DNA of 54,979 nucleotides from Spirochaetaceae bacterium (lineage in GTDB: Bacteria > Spirochaetota > Spirochaetia > SZUA-6 > Bin103), in the NCBI GenBank assembly GCA_028821475.1, contig JAPPGB010000028.1:1-54979 (forward strand), written 5' to 3'. A program made the translations under genes and the position numbers. The notes under the pieces were generated by a model. That model had not been told where the DNA came from and searched no databases. It was given only the letters and a program-made list of their open reading frames with translations. Numbering within the stretch: position 1 is the first letter of the stretch; every line of letters begins with the position of its first letter. This document shows, piece after piece, positions 36,564-44,920 of this stretch.

Positions 36564-37433
36564 CTATCCCACCGCGCCGGTGGTCGAGGGTTTGCCCCGC
36601 GGCGTCCTGGCCAGCAGCTTGGCCACGGCCGCCACCACCAGGAAGATGGCCACGCACACCAGGGCGACGGCGGCGCCCGACGCGACGCTGAAATAATAGG
36701 ACAGGTACAGACCGACCACTCCCGAGACGATTCCGATAGCCGCCGCTACGAGCACGGTGTGGTGGAAGCGACGCGTGATCTGCAACGCCGCGGCGGCGGG
36801 GGCGACGATCAGGGTCACCACCAGGGCTATGCCGATGGTCTGCAGCGCCACCACGATCGCGAGCGCGATGAGGAGATACTGCAGATAGGTCAGCAGCGTG
36901 GTCCTGAGCCTCAGCGAGGCGGCGAACACGGGGTCGAAGGTGACCACCACCAGCTCCTTGTAGAACAGCAGAACGACCACTGCAACGATCGCCGAAACCG
37001 CGCCGATACGCACCAGGTCGGCACCGGTTACGCTGAGCAGGTTGCCGAACAGGAAGTGCAGCAGATCGACGGCGAAGTTGCGCACGGTGGAGATGATGGC
37101 GATGCCAAGCGCGAACATGCCGGCGTACACGACGCCGACCGCGGCATCCTCGCCGACCCGGGAGCGGTGCACCAGGGTGGCCATCCCCAGCGAGGCGAGG
37201 ATGGCGGTGCCCGCGGCCCACCAGAACAGGCGGTCGCGGTCCGCGCCGCTCAGCAGGTAGCCGACGGCGATGCCGGGCACCAGGGAGTGGGCCAAGGCGG
37301 TGCCGATGTAGGACATGCCGCGCAGCACGGCGAAGGTGCCGACCAGGGCACACACCGACGCCACCATCGTAACTGCCAGCAGCGCCCGGCCGACGAACGG
37401 GTACGCGAGCGGAGCGAGGAGCAACTCGATCAC
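36564..37433 (-). CDS. Metal ABC transporter permease (ZnuB/MntB family)
   Basis: A 289-residue ABC-3 family permease with 8-9 membrane helices. Typical segments are LVGTFAVLRGMSYIGTALAHSLVPGIAVGYL, GEDAAVGVVYAGMFALG, HFLFGNLLSVT and AIVVALQTIGIALVVTLIVAPAAAAL. Its ATG overlaps the ATPase stop by four bases. Zn(II) is the likeliest ion, given the His/Asp/Glu-rich binding protein nearby; Mn(II) or Fe(II) cannot be ruled out. Confidence 0.93.
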   Translation of the reverse strand: MIELLLAPLAYPFVGRALLAVTMVASVCALVGTFAVLRGMSYIGTALAHSLVPGIAVGYLLSGADRDRLFWWAAGTAILASLGMATLVHRSRVGEDAAVGVVYAGMFALGIAIISTVRNFAVDLLHFLFGNLLSVTGADLVRIGAVSAIVAVVVLLFYKELVVVTFDPVFAASLRLRTTLLTYLQYLLIALAIVVALQTIGIALVVTLIVAPAAAALQITRRFHHTVLVAAAIGIVSGVVGLYLSYYFSVASGAAVALVCVAIFLVVAAVAKLLARTPRGKPSTTGAVG

Positions 37434-38197
37434 GGTGCGTGAATACTCTGTCGCCCGGCGGCGCTGTCCACGGCATTGCCGCCACGGGCGCCGATCGGCC
37501 GCACGTAATTGCCGTACGCGGCCGCCAGGTGCTCGGCCGCCAGCACGTCCCGGGGCGTGCCGGCCGCGATCAGGCGCCGATTCAACAGCATCACGCGCCC
37601 CAGGTGTTCAGCCACCCCCAGGTCGTGAGTGGCGACCATGACCGCCATCGACTCCCCGACCGCGTCCAGGGTCTCGGTAAGTTGGTGGCTGGCCTCGGCG
37701 TCGAGGCCGGCGTACGGCTCGTCGAGCAGCATGATCTCGGCCTCCTGCGCCAGCGCGCGGGCGATGAACATGCGCCGCCTCTGGCCGCCGGAGAGTTCAC
37801 CGATCTGCCGCCGGCGCAACCCGGTGATGGCGACCCGCTCCATGGCCTCGGCTACGATGGCGCGGTCCCTGCGCCCCGGGTAGCGGAAGTAGCGTACCCG
37901 GGCGACGCGCCCCATCGCCACCACGTCCTCGACGGTGGCGGGGAAGCGTGCGTTCGTGTTGGCCTGCTGCTCGATGTAGGCGATGCACACGTGGCGGTCG
38001 GATCTGCTGCCCGACACCTGCACCGTCCCACCGGTCGGCCTCAGAATCCCGGCAATGACCTTGAACAGGGTGCTCTTGCCGGCACCGTTGGGACCCACCA
38101 CCGCGATCCGCTCGCCGGCGGCCAAGTGCATCGAGACGCCTTCGAGAGCACAACGTCCGGCGTAGTAGGCCCATACGTCATGGAGATCGAGCACCAT
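37430..38197 (-). CDS. Metal ABC transporter ATP-binding protein (ZnuC family)
   Basis: A 255-residue ATPase: Walker A GPNGAGKST, Q-loop YIEQQANTNARFP, signature LSGGQRRRMFIARAL, Walker B IMLLDEPYAGLD and switch His in VATHDLGV. The C-terminal end is Gly/Ala-rich. The ATG at 38197 matches the family start (MVLDLHDVWAYYAG); an in-frame start at 38302 adds an unrelated basic stretch. The matching promoter lies at 38368-38396 under a Fur/Zur-like palindrome, which leaves a leader of about 160 bases. Confidence 0.93.
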   Translation of the reverse strand: MVLDLHDVWAYYAGRCALEGVSMHLAAGERIAVVGPNGAGKSTLFKVIAGILRPTGGTVQVSGSRSDRHVCIAYIEQQANTNARFPATVEDVVAMGRVARVRYFRYPGRRDRAIVAEAMERVAITGLRRRQIGELSGGQRRRMFIARALAQEAEIMLLDEPYAGLDAEASHQLTETLDAVGESMAVMVATHDLGVAEHLGRVMLLNRRLIAAGTPRDVLAAEHLAAAYGNYVRPIGARGGNAVDSAAGRQSIHAP

Positions 38198-38360
38198 GGC
38201 ACCGGCGTCGTGTGCCGGCTCGAGTCGGCGGCTGCGTCCGGCGCCGCCCCCTCGACGTGGACCGGGGTCGATCCCCGGCGACTTCGCCCTAGGCGACGGC
38301 ACGGCACACCGGCGGAGCGGAATCGGCCAGGATGTGTTGTTGTCTCGCGTACATACTATG

Positions 38361-38384
38361 ACAAATCATTATCATTAGTTTGCC
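38361..38384. promoter_or_regulatory. Fur/Zur-like operator over the ZnuCB promoter
   Basis: An AT-rich imperfect palindrome, ACAAATCATTATCATTAGTT followed by TGCC, in GC-rich surroundings. It resembles the repeated ATAAT/CATTA hexamers of Fur-family boxes and covers the -10 of the minus-strand promoter, the usual place for metal-dependent repression. Which family member binds cannot be told. Confidence 0.65.
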
Positions 38385-38396
38385 TCGGAATGTCAA
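38368..38396 (-). promoter_or_regulatory. Promoter for the metal ABC operon
   Basis: On the minus strand, TTGACA (38391-38396) and GATAAT (38368-38373) are separated by exactly 17 bases. This is the best sigma-70-type match I saw in the window. It reads toward the ATPase and permease genes and probably the desaturase. Confidence 0.7.
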
Positions 38397-38457
38397 TCGA
38401 AAACAACCGCAAGATCCGCCTGAAAGCTCATCGTTTGACATCACAAAAACAGTAATG

Positions 38458-38482
38458 GTTTGGCAATATCATTAGCAAATTG
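38458..38482. promoter_or_regulatory. Second Fur/Zur-like palindrome, upstream of the permease-SPFH promoter
   Basis: TTTGGCAATATCATTAGCAA followed by ATTG is an imperfect palindrome with TTTG.C and GC.AAA ends, similar in style to the site at 38361. It lies 27 bp before the -35 of the plus-strand promoter, so it may activate or be a second half of a shared regulation. Confidence 0.5.
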
Positions 38483-38508
38483 TCATCCGATTTTTGTTGA
38501 CAGACATG

Positions 38509-38537
38509 TTGACCGACCTGGTTTACGACGCCATAAT
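38509..38537 (+). promoter_or_regulatory. Promoter for the permease-SPFH cluster
   Basis: TTGACC (38509-38514) and CATAAT (38532-38537) are spaced by 17 bases on the plus strand, about 48 bp before the likely TTG start. Another TTGACA just upstream (38497-38502) is spaced 19 bases from TTTACG and is less good. Confidence 0.6.
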
Positions 38538-38585
38538 AAAATCCGTTCGCGATACGCGTCTGAGGGTAGGGAAACGTCCGGGTTT

Positions 38586-40904
38586 TTGAGCGTATTTGCC
38601 GGGTTCTTCGGCTTTCTCTGGTCGTCGTTCCTGTTGCTGGCACCGATGCTGCTGCTGGGACTGTTCCTGGCCGGCGTGATCCACGTCATGATCTCGCGGC
38701 AGGCGATCCTGCGCTGGCTGCGCCACGACAGCCTGAAATCGGTAAGTACCAGCGCGGCGGTCGGCGTGCCGATCCCGCTGTGCAGTTGCTCGGTGGTGCC
38801 GGTGGTCGCCGAGATGCACCGCAAGGGGGCGTCGCGTTCGTCCTGCATGTCGTTCCTGATCACCGCTCCGGAGACCGGCGCCGACTCGATTCTGATCACC
38901 AACGCGTTCTTCGGGTTCCTGGCCGCCGTCGCTCGTCCGGTCATCAGCTTCATCACCGCCGTGGTGGCCGGCATCTTCTGCATCGGCATGATCCGCGACC
39001 GTCCGGCGCCGCACGATCACGATCACGATCACGATCACGAGCATGACCACGACCACGATGCCCATGATCATCACGGCCACGGTCATGGCGGCCACGACCA
39101 CGCGGTGCACGAGCCACTGCTGCCCGGCAGCGACGACTGCTACGTACGACCGTCGCAACTGAGGGCAGCCCTGGTCGGCTGGGCGCGCAGAACGGTGCAG
39201 AGCGTCAGCGAGAGTATCGGACGGCGCGAGACCGTTACCTGGGTCAAGCCCGATTTCTACCGTTCGGCTGCGTCCGCCGAGCAACCTCGTACGAGCCCCA
39301 GGAAACCGGCTGCGAGTGCCGAGGAACTGGACTTCAAGAACGTCATCAAGCACGTGTTCCGCTACGGGTTCGTCGAGATAGCCGACGACATCCTGTTCTC
39401 GCTGCTGGTCGGCGTAGCGCTCGGCGGGGTGCTCTACCTGGTGATCCCCGGCGACCTGATGGCCAACGAGTACGCGCGCTGGCTGTCCTATCCGATCATG
39501 GTGCTGGTGGGCGTCCCGCTCTACATCTGCGCCTCGGCGAGCACCCCCATCGCCGCCGCGCTGGTCGCCCGCGGCGTCAGTCCGGGGGCGGCGCTGATCT
39601 TTCTCATGACCGGACCGGCTACCAACACCGGCACCATCGCGATCATCGCCAACCAGTTCGGCGCCCGCTTCGCGTCGGTGTACGTGACCGTGGTCATCGT
39701 CGTCACGCTGGCAATCGGCATCCTGGTCGACACCCTGCTGCTCACCGCCGGGGTGACCCTGTCGGTGAATCTCGGCGCCGCCCAGGCCCCGGCGATCTAC
39801 TTCATCGAGTGGGTCGGCGCCTTCCTCCTCATCGCCCTGATCGTCTGGCGCTTCAAGGCCGGCGCCCTGAAGAGCGGTTACCAGGATCTGCTGTCCAACC
39901 TGCGGACGTTCTCGCCGCCCTGGAAACGCGCCTGGCGCCGCCTGACCCGCGGGCGGCCGCTGGCGGGGGTGATCTCTCCCACCGCGCCGCTGGGGATGGC
40001 GCTGTGGATCGCGCTGATCGTGGCGTTTGCCGCCACCGGGCTTACGGCGGTGCCGCCCGAGTCGGTGGGCTACGGCCGGCTGTTCGGAGCGGTCGTGTGG
40101 CGCGACCTGCCCCCGGGTCTGCACTACCTGGCGCCGCGCCCGCTGGTCAGCGTCGACCACTGGCCGGTCCGGGAGGTGAAGTCGGTCACCAATGCGGTGC
40201 CGTTCGAGTACCTGTCGGGCGAGATCAACCTGCTGGCGCTGTCCGTGAACGTGCAGTACCTGGTGCGGGATCCCTATGTCTATCACTACCGGACCGAAGA
40301 TCCCGAACGGGTGATCGTCGACAGCGTGCGGGATGAGGTACGCGCGTTCGTCGCCGCCGGCGACCTGAATCAACTGCTCAACGTACGGCGGGAAGAGTTG
40401 GAAGCGGAGATTCGCGCGCTGTTCTCGGGCTCCGCGGGTGAGCCGGCGCCGGTGCTGCAGGCGGTCGACCTGATCAAGGTGAACCTCGTCGCCATACAGC
40501 CGATCGGGGAGACGATGAGCGCGTTCCGGGAGATCTCCAGCTCCCAGGAAGACCGCGAACGCTACATCGTGGACGCGCAGCGGTTCATGGTGAGCCTGAT
40601 TCCGCAGGCGCACGGCAACGCCATCTACGAGGTCGAGCAGGCGGCCGGCGAGGCGTTCCGGAACGTGACCGCGTCGGCCGCGGAGGCCGCGGCGATCCGC
40701 GCGGTGTCACGCGCGGTGCAGGGAGCGCCCGACGTGCTTCAGAACATGCTGTGGCGCGAGAAGCTGGAGACGGCGCTGGCCGGCGACAACCACAAGATCA
40801 TCGTCCCGAGTCAAGACAGCCTGGACAAGGTAGCGCTGTGGAAGAGATCGGCGGCGTTGGTCCCCGGGCCCGTCGATGGGGGGAGTACGCGGACTCATGA
40901 ATAG
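38586..40904 (+). CDS. Permease with His-rich loop (SO_0444/DUF318 type) fused to an HflK-like SPFH domain
   Basis: A protein of about 772 residues from the TTG at 38586. Residues 1-140 hold the first membrane helices of a COG0701-type permease, with PIPLCSCSVVPV (Cys66, Cys68), EMHRKGAS and APETGADSI. Residues 143-176 are a loop of HD, HDH and HGH repeats, a likely metal-binding patch. Residues about 240-400 are the second permease half, with CASASTPIAAALVARGVSPGA and MTGPATNTGTI. A further helix leads into an SPFH (band 7) domain from about 485: ESVGYGRLFGAV, DLPPGLHYLAPRPL, LLALSVNVQYLVRDPYVYHYR, as in HflK. The permease half resembles SO_0444-type Cu/Zn efflux carriers. An in-frame TTG at 38460 lies upstream of the promoter and is rejected. 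The SPFH end overlaps the next SPFH gene by eight bases. Confidence 0.85.
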   Translation: MSVFAGFFGFLWSSFLLLAPMLLLGLFLAGVIHVMISRQAILRWLRHDSLKSVSTSAAVGVPIPLCSCSVVPVVAEMHRKGASRSSCMSFLITAPETGADSILITNAFFGFLAAVARPVISFITAVVAGIFCIGMIRDRPAPHDHDHDHDHEHDHDHDAHDHHGHGHGGHDHAVHEPLLPGSDDCYVRPSQLRAALVGWARRTVQSVSESIGRRETVTWVKPDFYRSAASAEQPRTSPRKPAASAEELDFKNVIKHVFRYGFVEIADDILFSLLVGVALGGVLYLVIPGDLMANEYARWLSYPIMVLVGVPLYICASASTPIAAALVARGVSPGAALIFLMTGPATNTGTIAIIANQFGARFASVYVTVVIVVTLAIGILVDTLLLTAGVTLSVNLGAAQAPAIYFIEWVGAFLLIALIVWRFKAGALKSGYQDLLSNLRTFSPPWKRAWRRLTRGRPLAGVISPTAPLGMALWIALIVAFAATGLTAVPPESVGYGRLFGAVVWRDLPPGLHYLAPRPLVSVDHWPVREVKSVTNAVPFEYLSGEINLLALSVNVQYLVRDPYVYHYRTEDPERVIVDSVRDEVRAFVAAGDLNQLLNVRREELEAEIRALFSGSAGEPAPVLQAVDLIKVNLVAIQPIGETMSAFREISSSQEDRERYIVDAQRFMVSLIPQAHGNAIYEVEQAAGEAFRNVTASAAEAAAIRAVSRAVQGAPDVLQNMLWREKLETALAGDNHKIIVPSQDSLDKVALWKRSAALVPGPVDGGSTRTHE

Positions 40905-41805
40905 GACTCGCAACCCGAGAAACAGAATCGTGGCAGCGGTCGTGGTGCTGGTGGTACTGGTGATCGCAGCCGACAGCTTCTACGTCATCGACGAGGCGCA
41001 ACAGGGCGTGCTGACCCACTTCGGCAAGATCAGGCTTCCCATCCGGCAGCCCGGCCTGCACCTCAAGTTCCCGCGCCCCATAGCGAAGATCTACAAGGTC
41101 GACCGGCGCATCCACACGCTCGACGGCATCGTGCAGGAGCTGATTACGGAGGACCAGAAGAACGTCCTGGTACACGGCTACCTGCTGTGGCGGGTCGCCG
41201 ACCCGGTCAAGTACGTCGAGGCGATTCGCACCGAGGCCAACGCGATCGACCGCCTGCGAGACCTGTACCTGTCCAGCAGCGGCATCGTGATCAGCAACAA
41301 GGCGCGCGACGCGTTCGTCAGTCTGGGGCTGCATCGCGAAGACCGGCACGTGGCGGCCGAGGAGATACTCGGGCGGATCAAACCCACCGCCGCCGCCGAA
41401 TACGGCATCGACATCCTCAGGGCCGGCATCGTCGAGTACACGTTGCCACCCGAGAACCGGCCCAGCGTCATCCAGCGCATGATCTCCGAGCGCGCGCGCA
41501 TCGCGGCCCGCTACCGCAGCGAGGGTGAAGAGATGGCGCTGCGCATCGAAGCGCTGGCGATCAACGAGCACGAGCGGCTCATGGCCAACGCCCATGCCGA
41601 GGCGACGGAGATTCTCGGCCAGGCGGAAGCGCAGGCTTTGGAGCTGCTCGGAGCGGCGTACCGGGAGGACCCCGACTTCTACAAGTTCGTCCGCGCACTC
41701 GACAGCTACGATGCGATCATCGACGACCGCACCACCCTCCTGCTGCCGGCCGACAACGAGCTGTTCAGGTACCTGGACGCCAACCGGATCCCGGCGCCGG
41801 AGTAG
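40897..41805 (+). CDS. HflC-like SPFH (band 7) protein
   Basis: A 302-residue protein with one N-terminal membrane helix (VAAVVVLVVLVIAADSFYV), then the SPFH domain: EAQQGVLTHFGKI, QPGLHLKFPRPIAKI, LDGIVQELITEDQKNVLVHGYLLWRVADPVKYVEA, as in HflC. A Glu/Ala-rich helix follows (about 190-260: MALRIEALAINEHERLMANA). It should assemble with the HflK-like partner as an outward-facing ring on the membrane. The neighbourhood has no FtsH, so it may scaffold the permease rather than a protease. The ATG at 40897 overlaps the previous gene. Confidence 0.88.
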   Translation: MNRTRNPRNRIVAAVVVLVVLVIAADSFYVIDEAQQGVLTHFGKIRLPIRQPGLHLKFPRPIAKIYKVDRRIHTLDGIVQELITEDQKNVLVHGYLLWRVADPVKYVEAIRTEANAIDRLRDLYLSSSGIVISNKARDAFVSLGLHREDRHVAAEEILGRIKPTAAAEYGIDILRAGIVEYTLPPENRPSVIQRMISERARIAARYRSEGEEMALRIEALAINEHERLMANAHAEATEILGQAEAQALELLGAAYREDPDFYKFVRALDSYDAIIDDRTTLLLPADNELFRYLDANRIPAPE

Positions 41806-41813
41806 CGCAGCGA

Positions 41814-43223
41814 ATGAGTGACGGGACCTCGCTACCGCCGAGCACGCGCATTATCTACGCCGTGTTCGATTACGCCGGGCAGCACAAGACCCGGATCCTG
41901 GCGGCGGCCGTCGCGGTGGCGGTCGCGGCGCTGCTGGTCAGCGGCGTTTACGTCGTCAAGAAGGAAGAACGCGGCGTTCGGGTGCGCTTCGGGAAGGTGA
42001 TCACCGCGGTGGTCGAGCCCGGTCTGCACTATCGGATTCCCCTCGTCGAACGCGCACACGTCCGCAAGGTGATGCGCATCGAGCGCCAGCGCATCGCCAG
42101 CCAGGGAGGCGATGCCGGCACCACGGCGTTCACCATCCTGTCCGGCGATACCAACCTGCTGGAGATCGACCTGGTCGTGCAGTACCGCATCGACAACCTG
42201 CGGGACTACCTGTACGCGTCGTCCGATCCTCACCGACTGCTCGCCCTGGTAACGCGCGAACAACTGGTCGACATCGTCGGCAGGAACTTCGTCGACCTGA
42301 TATTCACCCAGAACCGCGACTACATCGAGCGCCATCTGACCGAGCACACGATCGAGCAGCTCGCAGAGCACGGCATCGGCCTGGAGATTGTCTCGCTCAG
42401 CATCGTCGACGTGCGCCCGATCGCCGAAACCCTCCCCGCGTTCCGGGACGTCAACGACGCCATCGCCGAGCGCATGCAGGCGGTGAGCGATGCCAACCGG
42501 CGGCGGGAACAGCTCCTCGCCCACACCCGCGGTCAGGCCGAAGCGCTGCTGCTGAACGCAAAGGCGAAGGCGACGGAACGTGTCGTGCAGGCAGGTGCCA
42601 GCTCCACCGTATTCGCCGCGCTGCTCGGCGAGTACCGCGAACAGCCGGAACAGGTGGCGATCACCCGCTACTGGCAGCGCATGCGGACGATCTTCGCCGA
42701 AGCGCACCTGGCGGCGGTCAATCCCGATGCCGACTCCACCATCGACATCAACATGCTCGACGGCATTGCGACCTACCCGCCGGCCGCGCTGCCCGCGGAC
42801 GCGATGGCGGCTGCCGGTCGCGGCGAGATGGCCGACCGGCCGTTGCTGCCCACGCTGCAACCACCCGGAATGCACACGATCGAGACCGTGGAGGCGGACA
42901 AGCCACTGCTCGAAGGGCAGTTCCACGAGCCGCTCACGGAACGTGACCACGGCGCCGCGCACCCGCGTTCGCTGCTGTTCGACACCCCGTCGATCTTCAC
43001 TCACCGGCACGCCGTAACGCGTGCCCTCCGCGGCCTGCGGCCGCGAGCGGAGGCGCCGAGCGCCCGCCGACCGGCGGATGAAACGGGTGCAGCAGACCCG
43101 TATGCGCACCAGGTACCAGCCGACCCGGAACCGACCGGCCAGACCCTGGTTGACCAGACCTCGGCCGAACAAGCTTCGGTGTCGCCGTCGACGGACAAGG
43201 GTGACCATGGCGCCGATGACTGA
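41814..43223 (+). CDS. HflK-like SPFH (band 7) protein with disordered tail
   Basis: A 469-residue protein. One membrane helix (about 28-48), then the SPFH domain: KKEERGVRVRFGKVI, VEPGLHYRIPLVERAHVRKV, ILSGDTNLLEIDLVVQYRIDNLRDYL, with the HflK-type helix ADANRRREQLL replaced by SDANRRREQLLAHTRGQAEALLLNAKAKATERVV. After about residue 330 the chain is Pro/Ala/acidic and likely disordered, ending near EQASVSPSTDKGDHGADD. It starts nine bases after the HflC-like gene and overlaps the following binding-protein gene by 17 bp. So three SPFH domains are encoded in a row. Confidence 0.88.
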   Translation: MSDGTSLPPSTRIIYAVFDYAGQHKTRILAAAVAVAVAALLVSGVYVVKKEERGVRVRFGKVITAVVEPGLHYRIPLVERAHVRKVMRIERQRIASQGGDAGTTAFTILSGDTNLLEIDLVVQYRIDNLRDYLYASSDPHRLLALVTREQLVDIVGRNFVDLIFTQNRDYIERHLTEHTIEQLAEHGIGLEIVSLSIVDVRPIAETLPAFRDVNDAIAERMQAVSDANRRREQLLAHTRGQAEALLLNAKAKATERVVQAGASSTVFAALLGEYREQPEQVAITRYWQRMRTIFAEAHLAAVNPDADSTIDINMLDGIATYPPAALPADAMAAAGRGEMADRPLLPTLQPPGMHTIETVEADKPLLEGQFHEPLTERDHGAAHPRSLLFDTPSIFTHRHAVTRALRGLRPRAEAPSARRPADETGAADPYAHQVPADPEPTGQTLVDQTSAEQASVSPSTDKGDHGADD

Positions 43224-44373
43224 GTGTCCGGGCCGCAGGCAGGGCTCGTTCCTGACCGTCTGTCTCGTTCTTCTGACAGCGTGTCTGCCGGCGGCGGCCG
43301 CCCCGGGGGTCACCGACAGCGCGATCGTGTTCGGCCAGAGCGCGAGTCTGTCGGGTCCGAACCGCCATCTCGGGATTCACTACCAGGCGGGCATCGAGGC
43401 CGCCTTCGGCGAGCGCAACCGGCGCGGCGGGGTTGCCGGCAGGATGCTGGAGCTCAGTTCGCTGGACGATCATTACGAGCCGGAGCAGGCGGCCGCCAAT
43501 GCCCGCTTGTTCGCCGACCGGAACGACGTATTCGCCGTAGTCGGCGGGGTGGGCACGCCGACCGCCCAGCGCATGGTGCCGATCCTGCGGGCGGCGGGCA
43601 TTCCGTTCGTCGGCCCCTTCACCGGGGCCGACTTCCTGCGCGACCCCGCGCGCTCTCCCAACGTGGTCAACCTGCGCGCCGGGTATCTCGACGAAACGCG
43701 GGTGCTGGTTGACTACATGCTCAATGCCCTGGGGAAGCGCCGCTTCGGGATCATCTACCAGGACGACGCCTTCGGCCGCTCGGTCCTCAGGAACTTCCAC
43801 TTGGTGCTGGAGAGTTACGACCTTCCGATCCTGGCTCGATCCACCTTTTCGCGCAACACGCACGCGGTCCATGCCAGCCTGTTCACCCTGGCCAAGGCGG
43901 ATCTGGACGCCATCCTGGTCGTGGGGAGCTATCCCGTCAATTCGCTCATTGTCAATCTGGCCGATGCCCTGGGCCACGAGTACGTGATCGCCAACCTGTC
44001 GTTCGTGGGCTCGCAAGCACTCCGGGACGGGATAGAACACCCGAGCGAACGAATCCTGGTGACGGAAGTGATGCCGGACCCGCAGGACCTTACCCGGTCG
44101 CTGGTGCGACGCTTCCGGGCCGCCATGGTGGCGCAGCACGCCGCCGACGAGGTGGACCACCTGACCGACGCCGTATCGCTCGAGGGATACGTCCTGGGCC
44201 GGTTCGTGATCCACGTGCTGGAGCGGATGGGCGGCGAACTGACCCGCGAGCGTTTTCTGGACACTGCGCTGTCGCCCGATCCGGTGGCGATCGAGGACTG
44301 GACCATTCGATTCGAGCCCGGTACCAATGTCGGCTCCGACTACGTCAGATTGACCCATTTGGGACAGCCATGA
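43207..44373 (+). CDS. Periplasmic type I binding protein (branched-chain amino acid ABC type)
   Basis: A 388-residue secreted Peripla_BP_6 (LivJ-like) protein. The signal peptide (FLTVCLVLLTACLPAAAAPG) contains LLTAC, so it might be lipidated. The family start is DSAIVFGQSASLSGPNRHLGIHYQAGIEAAF, then RGGVAGRMLEL, LDDHYEPEQAAANARLF, VGGVGTPTAQRMVPIL and FGIIYQDDAFGRSV. No LivFGMH genes adjoin, so it is not a standard transporter partner and may act as a sensor for the SPFH/permease assembly. The ATG at 43207 follows AAGGG and overlaps the SPFH gene. Confidence 0.87.
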   Translation: MAPMTECPGRRQGSFLTVCLVLLTACLPAAAAPGVTDSAIVFGQSASLSGPNRHLGIHYQAGIEAAFGERNRRGGVAGRMLELSSLDDHYEPEQAAANARLFADRNDVFAVVGGVGTPTAQRMVPILRAAGIPFVGPFTGADFLRDPARSPNVVNLRAGYLDETRVLVDYMLNALGKRRFGIIYQDDAFGRSVLRNFHLVLESYDLPILARSTFSRNTHAVHASLFTLAKADLDAILVVGSYPVNSLIVNLADALGHEYVIANLSFVGSQALRDGIEHPSERILVTEVMPDPQDLTRSLVRRFRAAMVAQHAADEVDHLTDAVSLEGYVLGRFVIHVLERMGGELTRERFLDTALSPDPVAIEDWTIRFEPGTNVGSDYVRLTHLGQP

Positions 44374-44404
44374 CAGCCATGACTGCCATGAAGGAGAGTA
44401 GCCG

Positions 44405-44893
44405 TTGAAAAAGCTGGACGAATTCTCCGCCGAGGAGACCGGCGAGGAGTGGCTGCGCGAACTCTACAAGGTCATAACCATGCGGCGCACTTCGATGTTC
44501 CGGCTGATTACCGAGTCGGTTCGGCTGCTGCTGTTCGGCAATGGCGGAGGAGTGGCGCTGATCATCGGCTTCATGAGCGCCTTCGGCGGCACTGACACCG
44601 CCTCGTTCCACTGGCTCGCGCTGGGCACGCTGGTCCTGTTCGCATGCGGAACCCTGGTCGCCGCGCTGACCATGCTGCTGGTAACCGCGGTCACGGTACA
44701 GGAAGCGCACGGCGCGGAAAAGGGACTGAAACGGTTCGTCGACGGCGACACGGACCGCACGCAGACGCTGTTCACCATCGAGCCGCACACCTTTCGGCTC
44801 GCCGACTACGCCACGCTGTGCGGCATCGTCAGCACGGGAGCGTTCCTGCTCGGCGGCCTCGGCAGCATCGTTCTGCTGATCCTGTTCTTCTAG
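44405..44893 (+). CDS. Small membrane protein of unknown family
   Basis: A 162-residue protein with three or four hydrophobic segments (LLLFGNGGGVALIIGFMSAF, then WLALGTLVLFACGTLVAALTMLLV, and a C-terminal GIVSTGAFLLGGLGSIVLLIL), with a charged N-terminus and a cytoplasmic-looking loop of acidic and basic residues between. The start is a TTG at 44405 with AAGGAG nine bases before it. I do not recognise the family. It follows the binding protein by 31 bp and is the last gene of the SPFH cluster. Confidence 0.75.
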   Translation: MKKLDEFSAEETGEEWLRELYKVITMRRTSMFRLITESVRLLLFGNGGGVALIIGFMSAFGGTDTASFHWLALGTLVLFACGTLVAALTMLLVTAVTVQEAHGAEKGLKRFVDGDTDRTQTLFTIEPHTFRLADYATLCGIVSTGAFLLGGLGSIVLLILFF

Positions 44894-44920
44894 CGCAACC
44901 GCCGCCCGCGAGAACCCCTG

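Noticed and set aside
39013-39110. Repetitive GATCAC-type DNA resembling a microsatellite or CRISPR
   Set aside because: It is in frame within the permease gene and encodes the His-Asp loop; units are 6 bases, with no spacers.
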